Assembly (NCBI GenBank): GCA_002050435.1
Contig: MWYV01000033.1
Span: 38,010-102,009, forward strand
DNA from: Chitinophagales bacterium 33-2
Lineage (GTDB): Bacteria; Bacteroidota; Bacteroidia; Chitinophagales; Chitinophagaceae
DNA length: 64,000 nt
Direction of reading: 5' to 3'
Made by a program: the position numbers and the translations under genes. Positions 18,129-27,168 of the stretch are shown here, piece by piece (within the stretch, counting starts at the first letter, position 1; the number at the start of each line of letters is the position of its first letter). Under the pieces are notes generated by a model. It had not been told where the DNA came from. It searched no databases and saw only the letters and a list, made by a program, of their open reading frames with translations.

Positions 18129-18452
18129 TTACACCTGCGAAGCAGGGGGAATGTCTGTGCCTGTAGAATTTGTGGTCTTAGTTCCACCTTTAAACAAACC
18201 TTCAATAAATTCTTCCACTTTTGGCATGTATTCCTTCATTACATCAGCACCTTTGGTTTTTAATTCGCCGAAATAGTCCATGGCTTTGTCTTCAGCATCC
18301 AGGGCTGATTGCTTTAAATTGTTTGCCTTCTCTTTCAGGTCATTGGCCAGTTTTTCTTTTTCCTCTTCGGTCATGTTTGCATACTTATATGCACCAAAGG
18401 CAGCAGCTGCTCCTAATAAGAAAGTTGCTAGATGTTTGTTATTTACATTCAT
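18129..18452 (-). CDS. Small YtxH-like protein, 107 aa
   Basis: This is the longer paralog of the small protein at 17855-18055, with the same hydrophobic start (ATFLLGAAAAFGAYKYANMTEEEKEKL). A long helical region with heptad-like KANNLKQSALDAEDKAMDYFGELKTKGADVMKEYMPKVEEF follows. The length and layout fit a YtxH-like protein, a small membrane-anchored protein with a coiled cytoplasmic or periplasmic tail. No enzymatic motif is visible. The gene is divergent from the M23 peptidase and shares a 104-bp control region that contains TGTTACCAATT. Confidence 0.6.
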   Translation of the reverse strand: MNVNNKHLATFLLGAAAAFGAYKYANMTEEEKEKLANDLKEKANNLKQSALDAEDKAMDYFGELKTKGADVMKEYMPKVEEFIEGLFKGGTKTTNSTGTDIPPASQV

Positions 18453-18556
18453 GGCGGTTGTTTTAGATTATTTTTTTAATACAGTATTATGTTACCAATT
18501 TTGTGCCCGGATGAGTATGGAATAAAGATTGAATTAAATGGGAACAAATTGCTGTA

Positions 18557-20245
18557 ATGATCAAACGCTACCTATCTTTCTTATTATTAATTGTTTCTAC
18601 TGTTGCTGCCGCTCAATCCTATCCTCAAAATTATTTCAGAAATCCTATGTCCATACCCATGGAACTGGTAGCGAATTTTGGGGAAATCAGGACCAACCAC
18701 TGGCACATGGGACTGGATATACGCACCCAACAACGCGAAAACCTTCCCGTACATGCTGCAGCTGAAGGTTATATCGCCAGGGTTTTGGTGGAACCTGGTG
18801 GTTTCGGACAGGCGATTTATATTCATCATCCCAACGGGCTCACAACATTGTATGCGCACATGAATGGCTTTTTTCCTGCCCTTGCCCAATATGTAAAGCT
18901 ACAACAATACGACCGGGAGTCATGGGCAGTGAATCTCTTTTTGCCCCCTGGAATGTTTGCTGTAAAAAAAGGTGATTTTATCGGCCGGAGCGGAAACACC
19001 GGTGGATCGGCGGGGCCCCATGTGCATTTTGAAATCCGCGATACCAAAACAGATAAGGTTTTAAATCCCCTGCTTTTTAATTTTCCTATAGCGGATGCCG
19101 TACCTCCCACTATTACAAGACTCGCCATGTACGACAGAAGCAGGTCAACCTATCACCAGGCACCCCAATTGCTCACCCTGAAAAGATCGGGGGGTGTACA
19201 TACACTGGCAGCGGCATCCACTATTAAGGTAGGAACAAACCGAGTAAGTTTTGCGGTTGGAGCCACAGACAGGTTTTCAAAATCAACAAATCCCAATGGC
19301 ATTTATAGTGCACGAATCTCGCTTGATGGATCACCTGTTTCAGAATTTATTCTTGACAGCATCGATTATTTCGAAACACGTTATATGAATGCGCAGATTG
19401 ATTATCCCTGGCGCGCAAGAGGAGGCTCTTTTGTGCAGCATGTAAGTGCACTTCCGGGTGCAGCACATATTGCCTACCAGTCTTTTAGTGAGGATGGAAT
19501 TATTGTACTTCATGATGAAAAACTACATGCTGTGGTGATCGATGTAAAAGATGCAAAAAAGAATAATTCAAGAATTCAATTCAACATACAATATGATCCA
19601 TCGCTGGCCAGACCATACAATTTTCCTGCAGGTCAGCAATTTTTGCCTCATAATGTAAATGTTTTTGAAACCTCCGATTTTGAATTGTTTACTTCTGAGA
19701 GAACGATGTATGACACCACTTATGTTACCTATACCAATAAACCCGGCACCGGAACCAATGTAGTTTCCCCTTTGCACCAGTTTTTAAGTGCAGCCATCCC
19801 TGTTCATGATTCTGTTGTTGTAAGAATAAAACCCGATCGCCAGCTCAGTGCAGAACAAATGGACAGGGTAATAGTAAAGCACGTTTCCGGCACCAGAACA
19901 AATATTCAGAAAGCTCGCTGGCAAAACGGATGGATCAAAACCAGCTTTCGGCAGTTTGGTACCTACCAGGCAATTATAGATAATGAACCACCCGTGATCA
20001 ATGCACCACCCACCAATCTTTCTGCTGCACGTTCGATCATTTTTACTCCAACAGACAACCATAACGTGATCAAACGTTTCCGGGCGGAACTGAATGGAAA
20101 ATGGCTGATGTTTACGAATGACAAAGGCAGGAGGTGGATCTATACTTTCGACGAACATTTTCCAAGAGGGAACCATGAACTGAAGGTGACCGTTGAGGAC
20201 GAAGCGGGAAATCTAACAACACGCACATGGAATGTAAAAAGGTGA
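18557..20245 (+). CDS. Exported M23-family metallopeptidase (LytM-type peptidoglycan hydrolase)
   Basis: This 562-aa protein has a signal peptide (MIKRYLSFLLLIVSTVAAA). The catalytic M23 domain sits near the N-terminus at about residues 40-175. It keeps the zinc ligands in HMGLDIRTQ (H51, D55) and the HxH motif in GPHVHFEIRD, with the G-x-x-x-x-H-x-x-G-x-x-x-x-Y-x-H core (GQAIYIHHPNGLTTLYAHM). About 380 C-terminal residues are beta-rich and end in a Big/immunoglobulin-like domain (KVTVEDEAGNLTTRTWNVKR). The enzyme should cut peptidoglycan cross-links or act in division; its substrate cannot be told. It is followed by a repeat-rich gap. Confidence 0.88.
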   Translation: MIKRYLSFLLLIVSTVAAAQSYPQNYFRNPMSIPMELVANFGEIRTNHWHMGLDIRTQQRENLPVHAAAEGYIARVLVEPGGFGQAIYIHHPNGLTTLYAHMNGFFPALAQYVKLQQYDRESWAVNLFLPPGMFAVKKGDFIGRSGNTGGSAGPHVHFEIRDTKTDKVLNPLLFNFPIADAVPPTITRLAMYDRSRSTYHQAPQLLTLKRSGGVHTLAAASTIKVGTNRVSFAVGATDRFSKSTNPNGIYSARISLDGSPVSEFILDSIDYFETRYMNAQIDYPWRARGGSFVQHVSALPGAAHIAYQSFSEDGIIVLHDEKLHAVVIDVKDAKKNNSRIQFNIQYDPSLARPYNFPAGQQFLPHNVNVFETSDFELFTSERTMYDTTYVTYTNKPGTGTNVVSPLHQFLSAAIPVHDSVVVRIKPDRQLSAEQMDRVIVKHVSGTRTNIQKARWQNGWIKTSFRQFGTYQAIIDNEPPVINAPPTNLSAARSIIFTPTDNHNVIKRFRAELNGKWLMFTNDKGRRWIYTFDEHFPRGNHELKVTVEDEAGNLTTRTWNVKR

Positions 20246-21048
20246 TCTAGTGGTATGTTAAGAATAAAATGACGGTTTGAAGGGTGAATGGTCAATGGTC
20301 AATAGTCAATAGTCAATAGTCAATCACTGCTGTCCGGTAAAAATCAAACATCGCTTTTAGTTAAGCTAATTTGCCTCAGGCCGGCGGGCCTCGTACCTGC
20401 CCCGCTGCTGAATTCCAACAAAAAGGCCTCCCGCAGATTACGCAGATTTTCGCTGATTGGTTTTCTGCGTTCATCAGCGTAACCTGTGGGCAACAAGAGG
20501 CAGGTACTGGTTCAAATAGATCCAGGTTTCCTCATAAAATGAAATTCCAGGCCTAATCTTATAACATTTGGGTGGTTGTGTGCGCCTTATTGCTCCTGAT
20601 TTTTCCTAAGAAATCTTTATACCTAAGGTGGAGCAATACAGCGCGAAGAACGCTTGCACAATCAGATCGCATGGAGTTGCACCTGTTTTCATTTTTCGGT
20701 GCGCTCCCTTGCGCAATCATCCGAAGGTATCTGGTAAAAACAGACTGTTGCGCATTGATTGCGCTTGAATTTTTGCTTGCCCACCGAAGCGAAGCGCAGG
20801 GGGGGCCACCTTTTTTTTCAAGAAAAAAGGTGGAAGAGGCATTTATCATAGCGTTGCTGTCCGGCAAGAAACTCCATTAGGTTATTGCAACTGCAAAATC
20901 TAAGGCCCGGTTTAAGTAATCATCAACAACGCCAGAACCATTCACCATTCACCATTGATTATTGACTATTGACTTTGACTATTGACCATTGACCATTGAC
21001 TTTGACCATTCACCCTTAACTTAACACTAGAATTGAATTTAAATCTCA
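20246..21048. repeat. Composite interspersed element (copy B) bounded by inverted heptamer tracts
   Basis: The 800-bp gene-free gap is a mosaic. Left edge: TCAATGG/TCAATAG heptamers at 20287-20325. Then comes an ACTGCTGTCCGG stretch, a CGCAGATTACGCAGATTTTCGCTGATTGG block (20432-20490, a known dispersed repeat type), and the core element at about 20570-20880. Right edge: CTATTGAC/CCATTGAC heptamers at 20936-21010, inverted relative to the left tract. The core ends in an imperfect hairpin around CTTGAAAAAA. ORFs on both strands inside it are not credible as genes. An inverted copy of the core is at 33370-33665. Confidence 0.85.
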
Positions 21049-21510
21049 ATGGCAACATTTTTAAAACAAGGTGACAAAGCACCTGCTTTCACAGGGAAGG
21101 ACCAGCATGGAAATAAGATTGCTTTATCAGATTATAAAGGCAGGAAACTGGTACTGTATTTCTATCCGGCCGACGACACTCCGGGTTGTACTACCCAGGC
21201 CTGTAACCTAAGAGATCATTATGCGCTGTTACAGCAACACCAACTGGAGATTATTGGAGTGAGCCCTGATTCAAAAGAAATGCACCAGCACTTTATTAAA
21301 AAATACAATCTTCCTTTTCCATTGATCGAAGATCCTAAACTCAGTATCATCAATAAATATGGGGTTTGGGGAGAAAAGAATTTATATGGGCATAAATTCA
21401 CCGGAGTACACCGCACAACTTTTCTTATTAATGAATCTGGAAGGATTGAAAAGATTTTTCTTCGGCCAAAAAATAAAGCCCATTCGGAAGAAATTATCAA
21501 GACGCTTTGA
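21049..21510 (+). CDS. bcp: Thioredoxin-dependent thiol peroxidase (Bcp/PrxQ)
   Basis: This atypical 2-Cys peroxiredoxin reduces peroxides with thioredoxin as electron donor. The catalytic motif FYPADDTPGCTTQACNLRD has the peroxidatic Cys47 and the resolving Cys52 (PGCTTQAC), the signature of the PrxQ group. The length, 153 aa, is normal. It is preceded by the repeat tract, and the next gene (birA) converges on it. It probably stands alone with its own promoter in the last bases of the gap (21010-21048). Confidence 0.95.
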   Translation: MATFLKQGDKAPAFTGKDQHGNKIALSDYKGRKLVLYFYPADDTPGCTTQACNLRDHYALLQQHQLEIIGVSPDSKEMHQHFIKKYNLPFPLIEDPKLSIINKYGVWGEKNLYGHKFTGVHRTTFLINESGRIEKIFLRPKNKAHSEEIIKTL

Positions 21511-21520
21511 CTGATCGATT

Positions 21521-22270
21521 CTAAAGTACCCACGCTACTTCTCCCACTGAAAATTTTTCTTCAACCGCGTGCTGCACCACCAGTTCACCAAAATCGGTGA
21601 CAGAAACCACCCGGGCTTCAAAAACCTGAGATTGCTTTTTAAATCTGATCATCTCCCCTTTTTTGTATAATAAGGCATCATAAGCAGAAGTAACCTCCTC
21701 CGGCTGCTGCACCAGCAATTGAAAATAAAACATCAGGTCTTCATGCAACTGGCGGGCAAGTACTTCAGGGTCTTCTTTTTTGCCTGATATATTATATAGA
21801 GAAATGGCTTTTGTGGCCAACTCTCCAAACGCGTCCTGGTTGATGTTTAATCCCACTCCGGCAATGGAAAACTTCCAGGCATTCCCTTTTAATATGTTTT
21901 CAATTAAAATTCCACCTGCCTTTCTGTCACGGAGATAAATATCATTTGGCCACTTTATAAAAGCGGTTTCTGTTGTGTACCTGTTAAAGAAGCGTGCAGC
22001 AGCCAGGGCCATAGCCTTGCTTAAAAGGAACATCCTGGAAGCGGAAAACTGGTCATTTATTTCCAATATCACGCTAAGCGCGATATTCATTCCTGTTTCA
22101 GAAATCCAGTGCCGGTTACGCTGGCCGCGACCCTTTGTTTGTTCCCTGGAAAACACCGCTGCGCCATGCTGTGCCATACCTTCATGCACCATTCCCATGG
22201 CATAGTTGTTGGTGCTATCCACCGTGTGCAGTAAAATGAAGGGAAAACCCTTCTGATTTGGCAATGACAA
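21521..22270 (-). CDS. birA: Biotin--[acetyl-CoA-carboxylase] ligase BirA (catalytic form)
   Basis: This 249-aa enzyme attaches biotin to the biotin carboxyl carrier protein of acetyl-CoA carboxylase. It has the class I biotin-ligase catalytic core: TKGRGQRNRHWISETGMNIALS, KWPNDIYLRDRKAGGILIE and IAGVGLNIN. The C-terminal SH3-like domain (KGEMIRFKKQSQVFEARVVSVTDFGELVV) is present. No N-terminal helix-turn-helix is seen, so it is a monofunctional ligase, not a repressor. It converges with bcp and is divergent from rsfS, which is the usual order next to the rsfS-ftsH cluster in this group. Confidence 0.93.
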   Translation of the reverse strand: MSLPNQKGFPFILLHTVDSTNNYAMGMVHEGMAQHGAAVFSREQTKGRGQRNRHWISETGMNIALSVILEINDQFSASRMFLLSKAMALAAARFFNRYTTETAFIKWPNDIYLRDRKAGGILIENILKGNAWKFSIAGVGLNINQDAFGELATKAISLYNISGKKEDPEVLARQLHEDLMFYFQLLVQQPEEVTSAYDALLYKKGEMIRFKKQSQVFEARVVSVTDFGELVVQHAVEEKFSVGEVAWVL

Positions 22271-22357
22271 TTAACTACTATTTTTGGGCAAATAAAAATA
22301 ACTTTAATTGTCTACGATCATCTCTGCGCAATTTTATCACTTAAACCTTAAAAATAT

Positions 22358-22759
22358 TTGGAACCATTAGAAGTTTTGGCGAAAAGAAAGAAAAGTGCAG
22401 CCCGGTTGAATAAGAATTCAAAAATCTATAAAACAATTATCAAGGCTATACAGGAAAAAAAGGGTGAAAATATTATTTCACTTGACCTTCGAAAAATACC
22501 TGAAGCAATTGCTGATTTTTTTGTAATCTGTGAAGCAACCAACCAGCCCCAGATCAGAGCCATTTCGGATTATATAGAAGATCAGGTGAAAAAGGTTTGT
22601 AGCGAAAATCCTTACCGTCATGAAGGCAAACAGAACCTCCAGTGGGTTTTGATCGATTATGTCAACATAGTTGTTCATGTTATGCTTCATGAACAAAGAA
22701 AATTTTACAAATTAGAGGAAATGTGGAGTGATGCTGCTGCTGAAGATCATACTCAGTAG
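22358..22759 (+). CDS. rsfS: Ribosome silencing factor RsfS
   Basis: RsfS binds ribosomal protein L14 and blocks subunit joining in slow growth. The core SLDLRKIPEAIADFFVICEATNQPQIRAISDYIEDQVKKV and WVLIDYVNIVVHVMLHEQRKFYKLEEMWSDA are characteristic of the family. The frame has no ATG or GTG before the core; a TTG at 22358 (giving MEPLEVLAKRKK) is the best start, although another TTG at 22376 is possible. The N-terminal extension is basic. It heads the rsfS-ftsH-LUD-lpxH run on the plus strand. Confidence 0.93.
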   Translation: MEPLEVLAKRKKSAARLNKNSKIYKTIIKAIQEKKGENIISLDLRKIPEAIADFFVICEATNQPQIRAISDYIEDQVKKVCSENPYRHEGKQNLQWVLIDYVNIVVHVMLHEQRKFYKLEEMWSDAAAEDHTQ

Positions 22760-22812
22760 TACCATCCTTAGATGAATTATAATAACAGCACCATTTAATT
22801 AAGATTAGAAAG

Positions 22813-24888
22813 ATGTCACAAGACCCATATAAAAACGAGAGCAAATCCAGGATTCCAAAATTTACAAAAGGCCCCGGAGCCCCACAAGGCGAAGGCGAAA
22901 ATCCCAAAAAGGGCCCCAGGTTCAGTATCTACTGGGTCTATGCCATTATTTTCGCGATTTTAATTGGTTTTCAGTTTTTTGGACCTTTTACCCCTAATAC
23001 AGCAGAGATCAACCAGAGCAAGTTTGAGCAAATGCTTAAGGCCGGTGACGTTGAGAAATATACCATTATATCAAACCGCAACCTTGTGCGGGTGAAGTTA
23101 AAAGAAGGTGCACTTCCCAGGTATGAAGGGAACATTGGAAAAAACCTGCGTCCTACAGATGAATTTCACGCACGGTTCACCATTGCATCTGTAGAATCTT
23201 TTTCAGATGATATGAGGGATTTTTACAAAATCAATTCCGAATTACCCAATGTAGGTACGGCATCAAATGATACCAATTGGTTTAGTCCCTTGTTACAGAC
23301 CTTACTTCCGGTGCTCATATTTATTGGACTCTGGATCCTGTTAATGAGAAAAATGGGTGGTGGCGCCGGTGGCGGCGGTGGCCCTGGTGGCATTTTCAAT
23401 ATTGGCAAATCAAAAGCAACGCTTTTTGATAAAGGAACAAGAGTCAACATCACTTTCGCAGATGTTGCCGGTCTGGATGAAGCAAAAGTGGAAGTAATGG
23501 AGATCGTTGACTTTCTAAAAAATCCTAAAAAATATACTTCTCTTGGTGGTAAAATTCCAAAAGGAGCTTTGCTGGTAGGTCCTCCGGGAACCGGTAAAAC
23601 CCTTCTGGCAAAAGCCATGGCAGGTGAAGCACAGGTTCCATTCTTTAGTCTGAGTGGTTCTGATTTCGTTGAAATGTTTGTGGGTGTGGGTGCCAGCCGT
23701 GTGCGCGATTTGTTTAAACAGGCCAGGGAAAAAGCACCCTGTGTAATCTTTATCGATGAAATTGACGCGATCGGTCGTGCCCGTGGCAAGAATATGATGA
23801 TGAGCAATGATGAAAGAGAATCAACCCTGAACCAGCTCCTTGTAGAAATGGATGGCTTTGGTACCGATACGGGAATCATTGTGCTTGCAGCTACCAACAG
23901 GCCCGATGTTTTGGATACTGCTCTTTTACGTCCCGGAAGGTTCGACAGGCAGATCACCATTGATAAACCGGATGTAAAAGGTCGTGAAGCTATTTTTAAA
24001 GTTCACCTGAAACCGATCAAGGTTTCTGAAAAAGTGGATATTTTAAAACTCGCTGAGCAAACACCGGGTTTTGCCGGTGCAGATATTGCCAATGTTTGTA
24101 ATGAAGCTGCGCTGATCGCGGCACGTAAAGGAAAAACAGCGGTGGATATGAGCGATTTCCAGGATGCAGTAGACAGGGTGATCGGTGGGCTGGAAAAGAA
24201 GAACAAAATCATTTCTCCCGAAGAGAAAAAGATCATTGCCTATCACGAAGCCGGACATGCCATTTGCGGCTGGTATCTTGAACACGCTTATCCACTGCTT
24301 AAGGTTTCCATTGTTCCAAGAGGTACTGCTGCTCTGGGATATGCCCAATACACTCCAAAAGAACAATACCTCTATAATACCGACCAGTTGAATGACCAGA
24401 TTTGTATGACACTGGGAGGAAGAGCAAGTGAAGACATCTTCTTCGGTAAAATATCTACCGGAGCTCAAAACGACCTTCAGCAGATCACCAGGATCGGTTA
24501 TGCTATGGTAACCGTATATGGAATGAATAACAAAATTGGAAATATCAGTTTTTATGATCCTACACAGGAAAACCAGTTTACAAAACCATATTCTGAAGAA
24601 ACAGCAAAACTGATTGATGAAGAAGTTAGGAAACTGATTGATGTTGCTTACCTAAGAACAAAAAGCTTGTTGCAGGATAAAAAAGGTGAAGTGGAATTAC
24701 TGGCTGAAGCCCTTTTGGAAAAAGAAGTGCTGTTCCAGAGTGATGTAGAAGCTTTGATCGGCCCACGCCCTTATGAAGATAAAAAACCTTTAGGCGTAGA
24801 AGACGACAAACATCATGAAGGTGGTATCAGCGAAGGCGTTCCTCCTTATGATCCGAATGTAACTCACCAGGCACCAGCTACTAAATGA
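22813..24888 (+). CDS. ftsH: ATP-dependent zinc metalloprotease FtsH
   Basis: FtsH is a hexameric inner-membrane AAA+ protease that degrades misfolded membrane proteins and selected regulators. There are two N-terminal membrane helices (about residues 36-56 and 155-175), with a periplasmic domain between them. After a Gly-rich linker comes the AAA domain with Walker A GPPGTGKT near 256, Walker B CVIFIDEIDAIG and arginine fingers in RPDVLDTALLRPGRFDR. The zinc site is HEAGH near residue 478. At 691 aa it is somewhat longer than the E. coli enzyme, with an acidic Pro-rich tail. The stop overlaps the next gene by four bases. Confidence 0.97.
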   Translation: MSQDPYKNESKSRIPKFTKGPGAPQGEGENPKKGPRFSIYWVYAIIFAILIGFQFFGPFTPNTAEINQSKFEQMLKAGDVEKYTIISNRNLVRVKLKEGALPRYEGNIGKNLRPTDEFHARFTIASVESFSDDMRDFYKINSELPNVGTASNDTNWFSPLLQTLLPVLIFIGLWILLMRKMGGGAGGGGGPGGIFNIGKSKATLFDKGTRVNITFADVAGLDEAKVEVMEIVDFLKNPKKYTSLGGKIPKGALLVGPPGTGKTLLAKAMAGEAQVPFFSLSGSDFVEMFVGVGASRVRDLFKQAREKAPCVIFIDEIDAIGRARGKNMMMSNDERESTLNQLLVEMDGFGTDTGIIVLAATNRPDVLDTALLRPGRFDRQITIDKPDVKGREAIFKVHLKPIKVSEKVDILKLAEQTPGFAGADIANVCNEAALIAARKGKTAVDMSDFQDAVDRVIGGLEKKNKIISPEEKKIIAYHEAGHAICGWYLEHAYPLLKVSIVPRGTAALGYAQYTPKEQYLYNTDQLNDQICMTLGGRASEDIFFGKISTGAQNDLQQITRIGYAMVTVYGMNNKIGNISFYDPTQENQFTKPYSEETAKLIDEEVRKLIDVAYLRTKSLLQDKKGEVELLAEALLEKEVLFQSDVEALIGPRPYEDKKPLGVEDDKHHEGGISEGVPPYDPNVTHQAPATK

Positions 24889-25514
24889 GTCATTCTCCTT
24901 CAAAAAATAATATTTTAAAAAAGATCCGCATGGCGTTGGCAAATCCAACGCCATTGCCATTTCCGAAAAGTGAAGGCAATGAACCCATGTTCCAGCCACA
25001 AGGGCAGGACCTTGTTTTGGAATTTGCAGAACAGTTTTCCTTATTGCAGGGAAAATTTGTGTTTTGTCTTAACAATGCCGAACTCGCCGATCTTTTTTTA
25101 AAACTGTGCTACCAGAACCAATGGACAAAATTGTATTGTGATGAAGAAAACCTGAAACAGCTGATTCCTGCTCCATTGTTGTTTGATGATATTGCAGGTT
25201 GCGAAGCAGCTGTTACAAGTTGCGAATTCCTTGTAGCACGTACAGGCAGCATGGTGTTAAGTTCTGTGCACCAGGGAAGGATACCGGCTGTATATGCACC
25301 CATTCATGTTTGTATTGCGCATACCTCCCAGCTGGTGTACGATATAAAAGATGGTTTACAGGCCATGAAAACAAAATACCGTGATTACCTTCCTTCCATG
25401 ATCACCTTTGCCACAGGTCCGAGCCGCACGGCTGATATTGAAAAGACACTGGTTGTGGGTGTACACGGACCAAAAGAGGTCTATTGTTTTGTAGTGGACG
25501 ATGGTAAGAATTAA
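24885..25514 (+). CDS. LUD-domain (LutC/YkgG-like) protein
   Basis: This 209-aa protein is of the LUD family (lactate utilization protein C-like). Signatures are GCEAAVTSCEFLVARTGSMVLSS (the NAxxxIAxTGTI-type loop) and the end motif ITGPSRTADIEKTLVVGVHGPKEVYCFVVDD, written here as TFATGPSRTADIEK. No LutA or LutB partners are adjacent. In Bacteroidota a gene of this type often follows ftsH and the role is not known to be lactate oxidation. It overlaps ftsH (ATGA) and lpxH (13 bp), so it is translationally coupled. Confidence 0.85.
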   Translation: MSHSPSKNNILKKIRMALANPTPLPFPKSEGNEPMFQPQGQDLVLEFAEQFSLLQGKFVFCLNNAELADLFLKLCYQNQWTKLYCDEENLKQLIPAPLLFDDIAGCEAAVTSCEFLVARTGSMVLSSVHQGRIPAVYAPIHVCIAHTSQLVYDIKDGLQAMKTKYRDYLPSMITFATGPSRTADIEKTLVVGVHGPKEVYCFVVDDGKN

Positions 25515-26310
25515 CTTCACATCCATGCAGCTCCCTCCCGGAAAAAAAATTTATTTTCTGTCCGACTTTCACCTGGGGGCGCCCAACAGGGAGCAAAGCC
25601 TTGCCAGGGAGAAAAGGATCGTTCTGTTTCTTGATTCTATAAAACACGATGCGCATACCGTATTTATTGCTGGCGATATGTTTGATTTTTGGTATGAATA
25701 CCGCCAAGTTGTTCCCAGAGGATATGTAAGATTGCTGGGAAAACTTGCCGAGCTGACAGATGCCGGCATCCTAATGCATTTTTTTGTAGGCAACCATGAT
25801 ATGTGGATGCAGAACTACTTCCAGAATGAAATGAACATGGAAGTACATTTTGCCCCTGCCCGGTTTGAATTTGATGGTAAAAAATTCCTGGTTGGCCATG
25901 GAGATGGGCTGGGCCCGGGAGACAGCGGTTACAAAATCTTAAAAAAACTATTTCGCAATCCTGCGTGCCAGTGGCTCTTTGGAATCCTGCCGCCTGCAAT
26001 TGGAATTGGCGTGGCCAACTATTTCAGCAAAAAAAGCAGGGATGCTGATAAATCAACCGAAGAAGTTTTCCTGGGAGAAGAAAAAGAATGGCTGATCATT
26101 TATGCAAAAGAAGTATTAAAGAAGGATCATTTCGATTTTTTTGTGTTTGGACATAGACACCTGCCCATTGATTTTCGTCTATCTTCGGAAAGCCGGTACA
26201 TCAACCTTGGTGAATGGATGAATTATTCCACCTATGCTGTTTATCAAAATGGAATGATGGAACTGAAATCCTTTACAGGCAAAGAAGAAAAAATATATAA
26301 AAACTGGTGA
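25501..26310 (+). CDS. lpxH: UDP-2,3-diacylglucosamine diphosphatase LpxH
   Basis: This is the lipid A pathway enzyme that cleaves UDP-2,3-diacylglucosamine to lipid X and UMP. It has the complete calcineurin-like metal site: FLSDFHLGAP (D-x-H), AGDMFDFW, FVGNHDMW, VGHGDGLGPG and FGHRHLPID. The length (269 aa) is slightly longer than E. coli LpxH. The frame opens at 25501, overlapping the LUD gene, while an ATG at 25525 (MQLPPGKKIYFLSDFHLG) is an alternative start that sits closer to the first beta strand. Confidence 0.92.
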   Translation: MVRINFTSMQLPPGKKIYFLSDFHLGAPNREQSLAREKRIVLFLDSIKHDAHTVFIAGDMFDFWYEYRQVVPRGYVRLLGKLAELTDAGILMHFFVGNHDMWMQNYFQNEMNMEVHFAPARFEFDGKKFLVGHGDGLGPGDSGYKILKKLFRNPACQWLFGILPPAIGIGVANYFSKKSRDADKSTEEVFLGEEKEWLIIYAKEVLKKDHFDFFVFGHRHLPIDFRLSSESRYINLGEWMNYSTYAVYQNGMMELKSFTGKEEKIYKNW

Positions 26311-27119
26311 GGTCCCTGCTCTTCATATTATTTTTTTGGATATCACTGGAATCAGTTGCCCAGGCAGATTCCGGGTACCTGTTCATCCGGAGTTTACAGG
26401 GTGATATTGCAGATGTTTCCATGGATAACCTTGATAATCTTTACATCATTTCTTCCACCGGCCAGGTTAGAAAATTTAATAATAAAGGCGATTCTGCAGG
26501 CATTTACAACCAGGTGCGCAATTTTGGAAAATTGCACTCGATGGACATTTCTAATTCTTTAAAACCTGTATTGTTTTACAAAGATTTTTCCACGATCGTG
26601 ATCCTCGACAGATTTTTAAGCCAGCGTTCCATCCTTGATCTTCGAAAAGTTAATATTCTTCAAGCTTCTGCAGCTGCGCTTTCCTACGACAACCAGCTCT
26701 GGGTTTTTGATGAATTTGACAATAAGCTGAAAAAAGTGGATGACCAGGGTAACCTTATATTAAGTACGCCCGATTTCAGAATGATCTTTAATGAAAATAT
26801 CCGTCCAACAAGGATCATGAATGACAATGGGCTGGTGTACCTTGCAGATACCGCCAAAGGCGTATATGTTTTTGACAACTATGGAACGTTCAAGAAAAAG
26901 CTGCCGGTTATAAAATGGAACAGCATTGCGGTTAAGGAACATTACATCATTTACGCTGCCGCAAACGAACTAACCATCCATAACAGCAACAGTTTTTTTG
27001 ACACGAGAAAACCTTTTCCTTCAACATTTCAAAATTATTCCCAAACCTTTCTGAGCCCGGGCAGATTGATCCTGTTTTCAAAAGATGCACTGCATATTTA
27101 CAAGGTGAACTATCACTAG
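26307..27119 (+). CDS. Exported beta-propeller-like protein of unknown function
   Basis: This 270-aa protein begins at a GTG overlapping the lpxH stop by four bases. It has a signal peptide (MRSLLFILFFWISLESVAQA) and a series of about six similar beta repeats that alternate strands with Asp/Asn turns: DNLDNLYIISSTGQVRKFN, LSYDNQLWVFDEFDNKLKKV, DNGLVYLADTAKGVYVFDNYGTFKKKL. This suggests an NHL/beta-propeller fold. No catalytic residues are recognisable. It appears to be part of the ftsH-lpxH operon; an envelope role is a guess. Confidence 0.6.
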   Translation: MRSLLFILFFWISLESVAQADSGYLFIRSLQGDIADVSMDNLDNLYIISSTGQVRKFNNKGDSAGIYNQVRNFGKLHSMDISNSLKPVLFYKDFSTIVILDRFLSQRSILDLRKVNILQASAAALSYDNQLWVFDEFDNKLKKVDDQGNLILSTPDFRMIFNENIRPTRIMNDNGLVYLADTAKGVYVFDNYGTFKKKLPVIKWNSIAVKEHYIIYAAANELTIHNSNSFFDTRKPFPSTFQNYSQTFLSPGRLILFSKDALHIYKVNYH

Positions 27120-27168
27120 CTTTTAATTTCATCTAGTTTCATTCATTACCTAGCTTTAATTTTACAGG

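Noticed and set aside
20559..20880. ORFs of about 100 aa on both strands inside copy B
   Set aside because: Both strands are open because the repeat is G+C-biased and shared with copy C in other orientations; the translations have no domain character and lack start signals.
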